58,701 bases of DNA from Sabulitectum sp964386635. GTDB taxonomy: Bacteria > Fermentibacterota > Fermentibacteria > Fermentibacterales > JCC-6. A model generated the notes under the pieces. It had not been told where the DNA came from. It searched no databases and saw nothing but the letters and a program-made list of their open reading frames with translations. A program made the position numbers and the translations under genes. Each line of letters begins with the position of its first letter. The stretch's first letter is position 1. The DNA is taken from contig CAYLRO010000014.1 of the NCBI GenBank assembly GCA_964386635.1, forward strand, positions 1 to 58,701. The letters are read 5' to 3'. Shown here in pieces: positions 24,628 to 33,668 of this stretch.

Positions 24628-25794
24628 ATGGTTAATCCAGATACCTCTGTTCTTCACATAATTACAAAAATGGCAGTTGGCGGCGCTCAGATGAACACTC
24701 TGATCAGCTGCAGGGAAATTACAAGAATGGGCTATCCTTCTGCGGTTCTCACCGGACCCGAGATCTCTCCAGAGGGCACATTCAGTGATCTCTCGGAGAA
24801 ATATGGAATTCCGGTATTCACCGCACCTCATCTGGTGAGAAAATTGTCTCCATACCACGACATTCTTGCCTTCTTCGAGATGAGAAAGATCATTGAAGAA
24901 AACAATTTCTCCATTGTTCACACCCACGGCTCTAAAGCTAAATTTCTCGGGCGGATGTCTGCAGCCAGTGCCAGAATCCCTGTGAAAATCGTTCAGACCG
25001 TACATGGCTGGTCATTTTTTGATACCATGCCACCGATACAGAAGGCTTTCTATGCCCTTCTCGAGAGAATCGGATACGGACTGGCGGATTCAAACATTGT
25101 TGTAAGCCCTCACGATATAAAAAAGGGTGTAAATTGGGGAATCGGAAGACCTGAAGACTACCAGCTGATCAGAAGCGGCGTTGAATTCGACTCATTCCTG
25201 GCTAAACGAGGATGCAGACAGGAAGCCCGGAAAAAGCTGGGAATCCATGAGAATATCCCGGTTGTAGGAACTGTTATAAGGCTAGCCCCGCAAAAACACC
25301 CTGAGGCAATAGTCGATGTGGCAGTAAAGGTTTCCCAGGTCTTTCCGAATGTAAAGTTTGTTATTGTGGGAGACGGACCGCTTTCAGGCTATATGCGAAG
25401 TTACATAAGCGAAAAGGGCATGGAAAATAACTTCATGCTTCTTGGAAGTCGCAAGGATATCCCGGACATTCTCCCTGCGTTTGATGCTTTTCTCCTTACA
25501 TCCAGAAGCGAAGGGCTTCCAAGAGCCATGCTTGAGGCTCTTGCGGTAAAAATACCAGTGGTAGCAACAGACGTGGGAGGAATTGCTGAACTGGTGAATG
25601 GCCTGAAAAACGGTTTTCTCTGCAGCCATGGTGACATCAACTGCCTTTCCAGCGGGGTCATTAAGCTGATTGAATCACCGGAACTGGGAGAAAAACTTCT
25701 TGCCACCATAGACCAGGACCTGAAACCGTTCAGCGCCAGGATAATGGTGGAGGAGCTGTTTCAACTTTATACATTCCTTATGAAAAACATGTAA
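24628..25794 (+). CDS. GT4-family glycosyltransferase
   Basis: This 388-residue protein has a GT-B fold. The N-terminal domain carries ITKMAVGGAQMNTL and VHTHGSKAKFLGR; the C-terminal domain carries GTVIRLAPQKHPE, FVIVGDGPL and the GT4 signature SRSEGLPRAMLEAL followed by VVATDVGGIAELV. It probably transfers a sugar from a nucleotide donor to a lipid or polysaccharide acceptor on the cytoplasmic face. It ends the HAD-membrane-membrane-GT operon, two bases after the previous stop. Confidence 0.9.
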   Translation: MVNPDTSVLHIITKMAVGGAQMNTLISCREITRMGYPSAVLTGPEISPEGTFSDLSEKYGIPVFTAPHLVRKLSPYHDILAFFEMRKIIEENNFSIVHTHGSKAKFLGRMSAASARIPVKIVQTVHGWSFFDTMPPIQKAFYALLERIGYGLADSNIVVSPHDIKKGVNWGIGRPEDYQLIRSGVEFDSFLAKRGCRQEARKKLGIHENIPVVGTVIRLAPQKHPEAIVDVAVKVSQVFPNVKFVIVGDGPLSGYMRSYISEKGMENNFMLLGSRKDIPDILPAFDAFLLTSRSEGLPRAMLEALAVKIPVVATDVGGIAELVNGLKNGFLCSHGDINCLSSGVIKLIESPELGEKLLATIDQDLKPFSARIMVEELFQLYTFLMKNM

Positions 25795-25832
25795 CCGCGC
25801 TTCCTTCCTGTAAAAGAGAGAAACGCGGTTAC
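25791..25832 (-). terminator. Terminator-like hairpin between convergent genes
   Basis: A perfect 9-bp inverted repeat (GTAACCGCG 25791-25799 with CGCGGTTAC 25824-25832) has a 24-base loop. Read on the minus strand it is followed by ATGTTTTT, so it could end the ferredoxin-parB transcript. On the plus strand it includes the GT4 stop codon but has no T-run. The long loop lowers confidence. Confidence 0.4.
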
Positions 25833-25862
25833 TGAATATCCTGAGATTATAAGTCTGTGAGA

Positions 25863-26030
25863 CTAGGGAGCCTCAATTGCACTCACGGGACATACAGCTG
25901 CACATGCTCCGCAGTCGATACATGCAGCAGGATCAATCTCATATGGAGTACCCTCTGTGATTGCGTCAACGGGACATTCTCCAGCACAGGCACCACAGCC
26001 TATGCAGGTATCATTGATCTTGTAGGCCAT
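25863..26030 (-). CDS. Small ferredoxin, 2x[4Fe-4S]
   Basis: This 55-residue protein is a clostridial-type ferredoxin: CIGCGACAGECP (first cluster) and CIDCGACAAVCP (second cluster), with the usual pseudo-twofold symmetry and a short acidic linker. ATG 26030 is chosen over the longer frame because GGAGG lies directly upstream and the family starts MAYKI. It is a likely electron carrier for enzymes such as IorAB. It lies just downstream of parB, with a gap of 38 bases. Confidence 0.93.
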   Translation of the reverse strand: MAYKINDTCIGCGACAGECPVDAITEGTPYEIDPAACIDCGACAAVCPVSAIEAP

Positions 26031-26068
26031 TTCAACCTCCGAGTAGAGTAAAAGTAACAAACCGGCAT

Positions 26069-26920
26069 TCACCGGCCCCTGATTATATGAAGAATCCTGT
26101 CGAGTTCGTCCAGAGACTGATACTCAATCTCCACCTTCCCCCGACCGCCGGAATCCTTCAGGTTCACCCGTGTACCAAGGATCCGCTGAAGTTCTCGTTC
26201 AAGCTGTTTAACTTCCGGCACTTCTGCTTTTACCTTTGTTATTTCAGCTGCTCCGGAAGTTTTTCTGCGCACTGCATCTTCCAGTTTTCTTACGCTGTAT
26301 CCTCTTGCTTTTGTCTGCCTTGCCATGCGAATCATTGCCTGATGATTCCCCAGTCCGAGCAATGCTCTTCCATGGCCCATGGAGAGACTTCCGGATCTTA
26401 CCATTTCCTTCACTTCCACCGGCAGTTCCATAAGTCTCTGGAAGTTGGCCACTGCTGATCTGCTTATACCCACCTGTCTGCCAAGCTCTTCCTGGGTCAT
26501 CTTGAATTCTGCACAGAATCTGCTGAAGGCTTCAGCCTTCTCCATTGGATTCAGGTCCTGCCGTTGAATGTTCTCTACCAGGGCCAGGGCCATCATCTGC
26601 CTGTCGTCTGCTTCTCTTATGAAAGCCGGCACCTCTGACAGACCGGCAAGCCTGGAGGCTCTCAAACGTCTTTCTCCGGCAATAAGCTGGTATCTTTCCC
26701 CGGCTTTTCTCATAACAAGAGGCTGAAGTATTCCCTGCTGGCTTATTGATAGAGAGAGAGATTCAAGTTCTGTATCATCCCAGTCAATTCTGGGTTGAAA
26801 AGGGTTCGGATCAATAAGTCCTGTGTCCACCAGGGCGGGTTTACCGCTCTTATCCGATTCTGTTCCAACATCGGGAAGCAGAGCTTCAAGTCCTCGACCG
26901 AGAGCATTTTTTCTCTTCAT
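26069..26920 (-). CDS. parB: Chromosome-partitioning protein ParB
   Basis: This 283-residue protein binds parS and, as a CTP-dependent clamp, spreads along DNA. It shows RKNALGRGLEALLP at the N-terminus, the CTP-binding LIAGERRLRASRLAGL, LALVENIQRQDLNPMEKA, the helix-turn-helix MTQEELGRQVGISRSAVANFQRL, and a C-terminal dimer domain after a spacer. The parA stop overlaps its start. Two parS sites lie 1.4 and 2.6 kb upstream. Confidence 0.96.
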   Translation of the reverse strand: MKRKNALGRGLEALLPDVGTESDKSGKPALVDTGLIDPNPFQPRIDWDDTELESLSLSISQQGILQPLVMRKAGERYQLIAGERRLRASRLAGLSEVPAFIREADDRQMMALALVENIQRQDLNPMEKAEAFSRFCAEFKMTQEELGRQVGISRSAVANFQRLMELPVEVKEMVRSGSLSMGHGRALLGLGNHQAMIRMARQTKARGYSVRKLEDAVRRKTSGAAEITKVKAEVPEVKQLERELQRILGTRVNLKDSGGRGKVEIEYQSLDELDRILHIIRGR

Positions 26921-27675
26921 CGTGCCATCACCTCTCTTGCAAGACTCATGTAGCTTTTTGCCCCTGAAGAATAGGCATCATAGAGTATTGCAGGCTTTCC
27001 AAAGCTGGGAGCTTCGCTCAAACGAACATTCCTTGGTATTCTGGTGTCAAACAGTATCGCTCCAAGATGTTCTACTGCTTCATCTTCCACTTCTCTGCTG
27101 AGTTTAAGCCTTTTGTCATACATGGTAAGAACCACACCGAAAATCATAAGCTTTCTGTTCCAGTGAGCCTTAATTCTTCTGATTGTTTCTATGAGATGTG
27201 AGAGCCCTTCAAGAGCATAGTACTCACTTTGCACTGTAAGAACCACTCCATCTGCAGCAACAAGAGCATTTATGGTAAGAAGTCCAAGGGAAGGAGGGCA
27301 GTCGATAAGAACATAGTCGTAGTTTTCCAAAGCGGATGCAGACAGTGCTTTAGCCAGAAAAAATTCTCTCTCTTCCTGGGAAGCCATCTCGATTTCTGTT
27401 CCTGCAAGATGTCTGGATCCCCTTATTACTGTAAGGCCTTCAATCTCTGTCTTTGTTGCGCACTCTTCAAGAGAACACTGACCTGATACAAACTCATGAA
27501 TACCACAGACATCAGCCTCTTCAAGCCCCAACCCGCTGGTAGCGTTGGCCTGAGGATCAAGATCTATAACAAGAACATCCCTGTCATGAACAGCTATGCT
27601 GGCACCCAGATTGATAACAGTAGTAGTCTTTCCCACTCCACCCTTCTGGTTAGCCACTGCAAGAATTCTGGTCAT
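26917..27675 (-). CDS. parA: Chromosome-partitioning ATPase ParA (Soj)
   Basis: This 252-residue protein has the deviant Walker A KGGVGKTT (11-18), IDLDPQANATSGLG (Walker A') and IDCPPSLG (Walker B). Its short length is of the chromosomal Soj type, without an N-terminal helix-turn-helix. It overlaps parB by four bases. Together with ParB and the parS sites it completes an origin-segregation system close to dnaA. Confidence 0.96.
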   Translation of the reverse strand: MTRILAVANQKGGVGKTTTVINLGASIAVHDRDVLVIDLDPQANATSGLGLEEADVCGIHEFVSGQCSLEECATKTEIEGLTVIRGSRHLAGTEIEMASQEEREFFLAKALSASALENYDYVLIDCPPSLGLLTINALVAADGVVLTVQSEYYALEGLSHLIETIRRIKAHWNRKLMIFGVVLTMYDKRLKLSREVEDEAVEHLGAILFDTRIPRNVRLSEAPSFGKPAILYDAYSSGAKSYMSLAREVMAR

Positions 27676-27696
27676 TCAGCACACCTTTCTCTTTTT

Positions 27697-28314
27697 TCAG
27701 GAATGCGAATACTGCAGCATAAAACCCGGACGGTCAAGCGGTGGTACCGGAAGAGAAGATACCTGGAAACACGAAGAAGACCGGAATGAGTTGTCCGGAA
27801 CACGGGTATAGAGGGAAAAATCCCCTGAAGCTGCAGGAGCAATCATGCGAATCAGCTGATCAGGTTCCTTTACTGCTCGGGCTGTGAACTGAGTGCTGGA
27901 AGGAAACGGACCTGCTGTTTCTATTCTGCTGTTCAGTATAGTGCACCTGACACCGCACTCCCTGGAGGCAACCTCCAGAAACGCACACCTTTTTCCCCTG
28001 GGCTCCACCATGGTAACGTCATAACCCAGAATGGCAAGAATAAATCCAGGGAACCCTGCTCCGGCACCAACATCCACAACAGAGTGCTCATTAAGAAACC
28101 CGGCAAAAGCAACAGACTCGAGAACATGTCTTCCCCACAGCCTGCTCCTTTCCCCTGGTCCTATAAGGTTTACCCTGCGGGAACAGTCCTGAAGAAGATC
28201 AAGGAAACATCTGATTTTTCCGTGAAATTCCTCGTTCACCGAAACTCCCAGCAACTGACACTGTTCTGTTATCTCTTCCGTTGAGCCTGGGATGTCATGT
28301 TTCACGTGAAACAT
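27697..28314 (-). CDS. rsmG: 16S rRNA (guanine527-N7)-methyltransferase
   Basis: This 205-residue protein has the SAM-binding VDVGAGAGFPGFILAILG motif and VEPRGKRCAFLEVA. The start ATG at 28314 encodes MFHVKH, because a perfect parS overlaps the first codons. Its start also overlaps the end of mnmG by 20 bases. Confidence 0.94.
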   Translation of the reverse strand: MFHVKHDIPGSTEEITEQCQLLGVSVNEEFHGKIRCFLDLLQDCSRRVNLIGPGERSRLWGRHVLESVAFAGFLNEHSVVDVGAGAGFPGFILAILGYDVTMVEPRGKRCAFLEVASRECGVRCTILNSRIETAGPFPSSTQFTARAVKEPDQLIRMIAPAASGDFSLYTRVPDNSFRSSSCFQVSSLPVPPLDRPGFMLQYSHS

Positions 28315-30118
28315 TTCCTTTCATCACATGGAGAATTAGAGCGTCCATGTCTGACTGCCTCACTGCAGGAAGCTTCTCGGCTTCGCCAAGCGTTCCAGGC
28401 TTTGATACATTAAGCGCCAGCGCAGCCTCGGTACTGATAGACTGAACTTCAAGATAGTCCCTTATCTCTCCAATGCCGGCTTGTCTGTATCGATCTCTTG
28501 TTTCAAACTTTCTTTTTGCCCTTTTTATGTATCCGCCGTATTTCATGTCCAGCACCAGAGATCTAAGGGTTTTTCTTTCAGATCCATCCGTTACCCCGAG
28601 CTTCTCTGCAACCCAGTCTGTGGTCACCTCCGGTCGTAAGCAGATTTCAGACAGTGACTTTCCTTCAATTCTGATTTTTCCCATTCTCTTTTCCATGAGA
28701 TTGCTTGAGTACATTCTTTCTCTGAAAGCAGCCTGAGAAGCGTCAGAAGTTGTTCCCATTGAAATCCCCAGCTGGAAAACTCTTCTGTCTGCGTTGTCCT
28801 GACGAAGATGCAGTCTGTTCTCAGATCTGCTTGAAAACAGGCGGTATGGTTCCTCTGCCCCTCTCGTTACCAGATCATCAACCATTACTCCAAGATAGCT
28901 GTTCATTCTTTCCGGCACAATTTCCTTAAGATCAAGAGCTCTTCTGGCTGCATTTGTCCCTGCAAGTAATCCTGTTGCTGCGGCTTCCTCGTATCCTGAG
29001 GTCCCCAGGATCTGTCCGGCTGCGTAAAGGTTTTGTGATTTTTGCATTCTCATTGTCCCCATGAACTCTCCGGTTTCAAAACAGGTGTACTCAACAGAGT
29101 ACCCATAGGCGGCAATTATTGCATTTTCAAAACCCGGTACCGTTCTTACAATCTCTTCCTGAATATGCTCAGGCAGGCTTGTTGAGAATCCATTCATATA
29201 CATTATTCTGGAACCTCTGCCTACAGGTTCAAGGTGTATGGGATGACCCGTTCTCTCTGAGAATTTCGTTACTTTGTCCTCAAAGCTTGGACAATACCTT
29301 GGCCCCTTACCTGATATTCTCCCTGCATAAAGCGGTGAGTGTTCCAAGCTGTTTCTGACAAGGTCTTCTGTTCTTCTTGTTGTTCTTGTAACCCAGCACT
29401 TTTCAATGCTTTTTACGGGGTTTTCGGATCTCCAGCTGAAATTGAAATCCATGTCATGATGGGTTTCCTGAATTTTCATCAATTCGGTGTTTACAGAATT
29501 TCTAAGTATTCTTGGAGATGTTCCGGTTTTAAACCGTTTCACGTGGAACATTCTATTTCTTAAATCTCTCTCAAGCTCAACTGCAGAGATGTCTCCTCTT
29601 CTTCCTCCAGGCCAGCTTCTCGCTCCTCTGTGTAGAATTCCCTTCAGGAATGTGCCGGCAGCCAGAACGAAACAGTCACCTTTTACCGTTTTCCCCTGCT
29701 GTGTGACAACAGCGTCAATTCTGTCTGTGGGCCCCTTAAATGAAACCACCAGATCCTCAATTATCTCAACTCCCGCCTCTTCCAGCCTTCTTTTCTGTTC
29801 TGCACAATACCTCCAGACATCGGTCTGTGCCCTTGGTCCCCATACTGCAGGTCCCTTTTTCATGTTCAGCATTCTGAACTGCAGAGTTGTTCTGTCTGCA
29901 GAAAAGGCGGAAACCCCTCCAAGAGCGTCAAGTTCTCTTACAAGTGTTCCCTTTGCAATCCCGCCAATGGAAGGGTTGCATGACATCATTGCTATTTTTG
30001 ATGAAACAGGTGTAATCAGAATGGCAGAACAACCAACCGCTGCTGCTGCACATGCTGCTTCAACTCCTGCATGGCCCCCGCCTATGATTACTATTCTCGG
30101 TACAGTTTTTGCTGTCAT
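28295..30118 (-). CDS. mnmG: tRNA uridine-5-carboxymethylaminomethyl modification enzyme MnmG
   Basis: This 607-residue FAD protein modifies wobble uridines with MnmE. The N-terminal IVIIGGGHAGVEAACAAAAVG is the dinucleotide-binding motif; MMSCNPSIGGIAKGTLVRELDALGG and PGRRGDISA-like segments, plus GTSGYEEAAATGLLAGTNAAR near residue 375, are family features. It overlaps mnmE by four bases. A second, slightly imperfect parS lies inside the gene and again encodes MFHVKR. Confidence 0.95.
   Translation of the reverse strand: MTAKTVPRIVIIGGGHAGVEAACAAAAVGCSAILITPVSSKIAMMSCNPSIGGIAKGTLVRELDALGGVSAFSADRTTLQFRMLNMKKGPAVWGPRAQTDVWRYCAEQKRRLEEAGVEIIEDLVVSFKGPTDRIDAVVTQQGKTVKGDCFVLAAGTFLKGILHRGARSWPGGRRGDISAVELERDLRNRMFHVKRFKTGTSPRILRNSVNTELMKIQETHHDMDFNFSWRSENPVKSIEKCWVTRTTRRTEDLVRNSLEHSPLYAGRISGKGPRYCPSFEDKVTKFSERTGHPIHLEPVGRGSRIMYMNGFSTSLPEHIQEEIVRTVPGFENAIIAAYGYSVEYTCFETGEFMGTMRMQKSQNLYAAGQILGTSGYEEAAATGLLAGTNAARRALDLKEIVPERMNSYLGVMVDDLVTRGAEEPYRLFSSRSENRLHLRQDNADRRVFQLGISMGTTSDASQAAFRERMYSSNLMEKRMGKIRIEGKSLSEICLRPEVTTDWVAEKLGVTDGSERKTLRSLVLDMKYGGYIKRAKRKFETRDRYRQAGIGEIRDYLEVQSISTEAALALNVSKPGTLGEAEKLPAVRQSDMDALILHVMKGNVSRET
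28298..28313. promoter_or_regulatory. parS: parS site (perfect)
   Basis: The 16-bp palindrome TGTTTCACGTGAAACA matches the parS consensus exactly. It lies over the last codons of mnmG (NVSRET) and the first of rsmG (MFHVKH). This is the primary ParB loading site in the window, about 5.5 kb from dnaA. Confidence 0.96.
29535..29550. promoter_or_regulatory. parS: parS-like site inside mnmG
   Basis: CGTTTCACGTGGAACA differs from the parS consensus at two positions. One of them (TTCCAC in place of TTTCAC on the other strand) is a variant tolerated by chromosomal ParB proteins. It encodes MFHVKR within MnmG. Confidence 0.8.
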
Positions 30119-31308
30119 TTACCCACGCAGAACATCTCAAGAGCTCTTTCCACAGCATCTGCATTCTTTTCTCTGCAGTTAACCGTTTCCATGACCTGCC
30201 TGAGTATTTCGGCAGAGAGGGCCATGTCGCTGTTCTTCCATGCATCCATTGCCTCTTTCATCATTGCCTCTGCAACAAGAAGTCTCCATGAAGGACTGTT
30301 CTCTTCGCTGCTTGAAATGAAAACTTTTATCTCCTCTAAGCCTTTACCTGTGTGCGAAGAACAGGGAAGCCATTTTCCCCCGGTATTGTTCTCCCGTTCA
30401 TTCTTTGATGATACAAGAAGGATTTTTCTTCCGTCTACTAAATCCTGTTCCGGTTCCTTCTCTTCCGGGTCCATCCACACAATTCTGTCTGTGCTTCTCA
30501 TGCTTCTCAATGCAATAGCCAGCGCGCTTCCATCAAGAGATTTTCCTCCGGTGCCTGCTGTGTCATAAACCTCTACATGCCGTCCCCGGACATCTATTCT
30601 TCTTGAGGCTCCATCCCTTGTTGTCCCTGGAATCTCCGAAACAACTGCAGCTGTTTCTCCGCATATTCTGTTGAAAAGCGTTGATTTTCCAGCATTCACC
30701 GGCCCCATTATATAGGTTCGCGGAAGAATCTCTATTTGCTCTTTACTTATGCGCAGGTCGTTCAACGCTCTTTCTGCCTGTATAAGGCATGATTCCACTG
30801 AATCCGAATCAGCAATTTCGTGCTCTTCGCCGAATTCTATCAGCGCTTCTGTTTCTGCAAGAGTGTTTTTCAGCTTCTCTTCAAGTTCTCCTATACCGCT
30901 TACAGGCAGATTCCTGAATCTGGCAGACAGCAGAAGTATGTCAGTTTCTGTTACTCTGCCATTCAACCATGCCCTCCTTGTGAACTCTCCGGGGTCAGCT
31001 GGTCTTGCTCCGTTCTTCATCAGAAGATCAAGAATTGCACCGGGAGTTCCCGGTGTTCCATGGCACATGATATCTACCATCTCCTCGCCTGTGTAGCTTC
31101 TGCCTTCAGGCCAGGATATTGCAACAACCTGGTCCAGTTCCCTGAAATCCCCAAGAACCCTTTTCATCCCGGAGAGCCTTCCCTCTTCAAGTCCCATTAG
31201 CAGTTCAACTGCTTTTGAGGCTCCCCTTCCGGAGAGCCTCACTACAGCAATTGCGCTGACTGAATCAGGAGTAGCCCGGGCTGCTATGAGATCAGACTGC
31301 TTTTCCAT
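30115..31308 (-). CDS. mnmE: tRNA modification GTPase MnmE, short and divergent
   Basis: This 397-residue protein is about 50 residues shorter than usual. The folate-binding N-terminal domain (1-115) has IAVVRLSGRGA, RSYTGEEMVDIMCHG and PGEFTRRAWLNGR. The G domain shows GPVNAGKST (202-210), GTTRD (228-232) and DTAG (249-252), but the guanine-specific NKxD motif is not visible: the equivalent strand reads ILLVSSKNERE (296-306). The essential C-terminal Cys is kept in CVGK (394-397). GTP specificity or the GTPase cycle may be altered. It overlaps mnmG and yidC. Confidence 0.88.
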   Translation of the reverse strand: MEKQSDLIAARATPDSVSAIAVVRLSGRGASKAVELLMGLEEGRLSGMKRVLGDFRELDQVVAISWPEGRSYTGEEMVDIMCHGTPGTPGAILDLLMKNGARPADPGEFTRRAWLNGRVTETDILLLSARFRNLPVSGIGELEEKLKNTLAETEALIEFGEEHEIADSDSVESCLIQAERALNDLRISKEQIEILPRTYIMGPVNAGKSTLFNRICGETAAVVSEIPGTTRDGASRRIDVRGRHVEVYDTAGTGGKSLDGSALAIALRSMRSTDRIVWMDPEEKEPEQDLVDGRKILLVSSKNERENNTGGKWLPCSSHTGKGLEEIKVFISSSEENSPSWRLLVAEAMMKEAMDAWKNSDMALSAEILRQVMETVNCREKNADAVERALEMFCVGK

Positions 31309-32920
31309 CTGCTGCTGTTCCTTTTGTCATGTTTTTCTTTATCAGTTCCTGCTGAATGAAAGTCAGTATGTTGAAAACCAGATAATAGAGAGTTAGACCT
31401 GATGCAAACCTCATGAACAGAAACATCATGAAGAAGGGCATCATGTACATCATCATTTTCTGCTGCTGCGCTGAGCTTCCTGAACCGCTTGTGGCAGTAA
31501 GTCTCTGCTGCAGGAACATAAGTAGTCCCAGTATCAGTGATAGAAGACCTATCCCTTCGAGACCCATGATCTTTGTTCCGAAGGGTATCAGTATCTCAGG
31601 TCTTGACAGGTCTGTTATCCAGAGAACAAACCCCTGACCTCTCAGTTCAACCATGTTTGCCAGAACTCTGTACATTGCAAAGAATACCGGCATCTGAAGC
31701 AGAATCGGCAGACAACCTCCCAGAGGATTAACACCTGACTCCTTGTAGAATTTCTGCATCTCCGTCTGCTGCTTTTTAGGATCATTTGCATACTTCTTCT
31801 GAATCTCCTGCAGTTCAGGCTGAACCTTCTGCATTTTCTGCATTGAGACATAGCTTTTTGCTGTCAATGGTGACAGTATCAGCTTAAGGGTAATGCCCAG
31901 AATGATTATTCTTACTCCCCAGTTGGAAGCAAAAGCAAGAACTTCTGTCAGGTAAAGGAAGATAAGCTTTCCGATCCACCTTATTATGGGCCATCCGAAA
32001 TCGATCATGTCTGTCTGTGAGCCGCCCAGTTCATGTAGAAGACTGTAAGATTTGGGCCCTGCATATACCTGAACATAGCTGTCATCAATTGAAACCTCCG
32101 GCGATCCACCTTCGCCAGGCGCTATGTAACCGTCAGCTCTAGTCATGCTCTGAGGAATCAGAATGATTGTGAAATACTTGTTTGAAGATGCAATCCACGA
32201 AACATTACCAACCGGTTCCAGGCCTTCTATTTTTCTGGCTTCCGAATTTTTATGGCCGTTAGTGTACCATGATGCTCTGAAGTAACCACTATCCTGCGGG
32301 TTTGTTTCTGTTTCTGTAATCGCACTGGGAGAAATAGCGGTGTTGAGATCTGTTCCATCACTGTTAACAGAAAAACCGTAGTAATTCCTTGTGAATGTGA
32401 ATTCCTTTGTTGCTCCGTAAGCATTCTCCATAAGCAGAATAATATCTGTCTGATCAGGGTACATTGAAACAGTATCCGGTCCTGTGTAATTGAAGTAAAC
32501 AGGGTTTCCATCGGCTTCTCTTGATATCAGCCATGGTTCCATTGCAAGCTGTACGGATCTGTCAAGGTTCTGATCCGGATAATCCTGATACTTATCAAGC
32601 TGCCAGGATACGACTGATCCGCCTGTGGTGGAAATTTCAGCGGTTACCAGTGTCTCGCCTGTATCATCAGGAATTATTACAGTAACAGTTCTTTCCTGAT
32701 AGTTCCCTGCCGGATCAGGCATAATGTCTTCTTCAGCAATGTCTGCCGGTTCAACGAATTCCTCTACAGGTTCAGGTTCCGTAACGCTCTCCTGGATTGT
32801 GTTTTCCACTACTGTTTCCGGAGATGTACTGCTGTTGTTCTTTCCTGTTACAAACCAGCTTATGAGCAGAACGCCCATCATTAGAACTGCTGCTGTGAAC
32901 AGCCTTGACTGATCGCTCAT
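31292..32920 (-). CDS. yidC: Membrane protein insertase YidC
   Basis: This 542-residue protein is a diderm-type YidC. It has an N-terminal membrane anchor (MSDQSRLFTAAVLMMGVLLI), a large periplasmic beta-sandwich (about 30-310), then a conserved five-helix core including ILSPLTAKSYVSMQKMQ, QKFYKESGVNPLGGCLPILLQMPVFFAMYRVL and the last helices. It inserts proteins into the inner membrane alone or with Sec. It overlaps mnmE by 17 bases; no jag gene lies between them. Confidence 0.95.
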   Translation of the reverse strand: MSDQSRLFTAAVLMMGVLLISWFVTGKNNSSTSPETVVENTIQESVTEPEPVEEFVEPADIAEEDIMPDPAGNYQERTVTVIIPDDTGETLVTAEISTTGGSVVSWQLDKYQDYPDQNLDRSVQLAMEPWLISREADGNPVYFNYTGPDTVSMYPDQTDIILLMENAYGATKEFTFTRNYYGFSVNSDGTDLNTAISPSAITETETNPQDSGYFRASWYTNGHKNSEARKIEGLEPVGNVSWIASSNKYFTIILIPQSMTRADGYIAPGEGGSPEVSIDDSYVQVYAGPKSYSLLHELGGSQTDMIDFGWPIIRWIGKLIFLYLTEVLAFASNWGVRIIILGITLKLILSPLTAKSYVSMQKMQKVQPELQEIQKKYANDPKKQQTEMQKFYKESGVNPLGGCLPILLQMPVFFAMYRVLANMVELRGQGFVLWITDLSRPEILIPFGTKIMGLEGIGLLSLILGLLMFLQQRLTATSGSGSSAQQQKMMMYMMPFFMMFLFMRFASGLTLYYLVFNILTFIQQELIKKNMTKGTAADGKAV

Positions 32921-33141
32921 TCTTCTGTTACCTCCGGTACAGGGTCATATCCGCCTTTGTGCCATGGATGGCACCTCATTATTCTTTTTATTGCCATGAT
33001 TGTTCCTTTGCGCGGTCCGTGTAGAGCAACGGCCTCCATGGCATATTCGCTGCATGTCGGTGTGTAGATACAGCTTGGTGGAAGCATCGGAGAAATTATT
33101 TTCCTGTACACTTTTATCAGGAAAATAATAACTCTGGACAT
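32917..33141 (-). CDS. yidD: Membrane protein insertion efficiency factor YidD
   Basis: This 74-residue protein has the YidD signature: an N-terminal amphipathic helix (IIFLIKVYRKIISP), CIYTPTCSEYAMEAV and MRCHPWHKGGYDPVP. ATG 33141 fits the family; the open frame runs 16 codons further into rnpA. It overlaps yidC by four bases and follows rnpA by one base. Confidence 0.93.
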   Translation of the reverse strand: MSRVIIFLIKVYRKIISPMLPPSCIYTPTCSEYAMEAVALHGPRKGTIMAIKRIMRCHPWHKGGYDPVPEVTEE

Positions 33142-33142
33142 G

Positions 33143-33478
33143 CTACCCTTTTCCTTCTGCTGTTTCTGAGAGTCTTTCCATGTCTTCAAGCATGCTTTCC
33201 CATTTAATTTCTCTTAGCCTGATAACAGGAAAGATAACAGCATCATATCCGACTGTGGTATTTTTCTCAACTGAGTACTGCCTCAGTCTTCTTTTGAAAA
33301 GGTTTCTGCACACAGCATTGCCTGTTTTCGCCGATACAGAAAACCCCAGGCGTATTTGACCCAGGGAATTCTTTAAGTATCTGGCTTTTAACACTTTGCC
33401 TTTAAAATAGCTGCCTTTTCTGAAGAGCTTGATGTATTGCCATTTTCTTGTAACTCTCTTCAGACGGCGGGATCTCAA
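33143..33478 (-). CDS. rnpA: Ribonuclease P protein component
   Basis: This 111-residue basic protein joins the RNase P RNA in tRNA 5' processing. The RNR-type motif RNLFKRRLRQ (about 58-67) and the strand IRLGFSVSAKTGNAV define the family. The start is TTG 33478, one base after the rpmH stop, as expected from tight rpmH-rnpA linkage. Confidence 0.94.
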   Translation of the reverse strand: MRSRRLKRVTRKWQYIKLFRKGSYFKGKVLKARYLKNSLGQIRLGFSVSAKTGNAVCRNLFKRRLRQYSVEKNTTVGYDAVIFPVIRLREIKWESMLEDMERLSETAEGKG

Positions 33479-33479
33479 T

Positions 33480-33614
33480 TTATGGCACTAGACGCTTGCG
33501 TCCTTTGCGCCTTCTGGCATTGAGAACTTTTCTTCCACCCTTTGTGGCCATTCTTGCCCTGAATCCATGCCTTCTCTTCTTAGAGATATTGCTGGGCTGA
33601 AATGTTCTTTTCAT
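33480..33614 (-). CDS. rpmH: 50S ribosomal protein L34
   Basis: This 44-residue basic protein begins MKRTFQPSNISKKRRHGF and ends GRKRLVP. The L34 core GFRARMATKGGRKVLNARR is present. An AGGAGA ribosome site lies before the ATG at 33614. It is the first gene of the leftward rpmH-to-parB operon, divergent from dnaA. Confidence 0.96.
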   Translation of the reverse strand: MKRTFQPSNISKKRRHGFRARMATKGGRKVLNARRRKGRKRLVP

Positions 33615-33668
33615 TCTGATCTCCTGTATTTCATTATATACCTGCTAACGGTCTCTTTCGGAAGCGCA

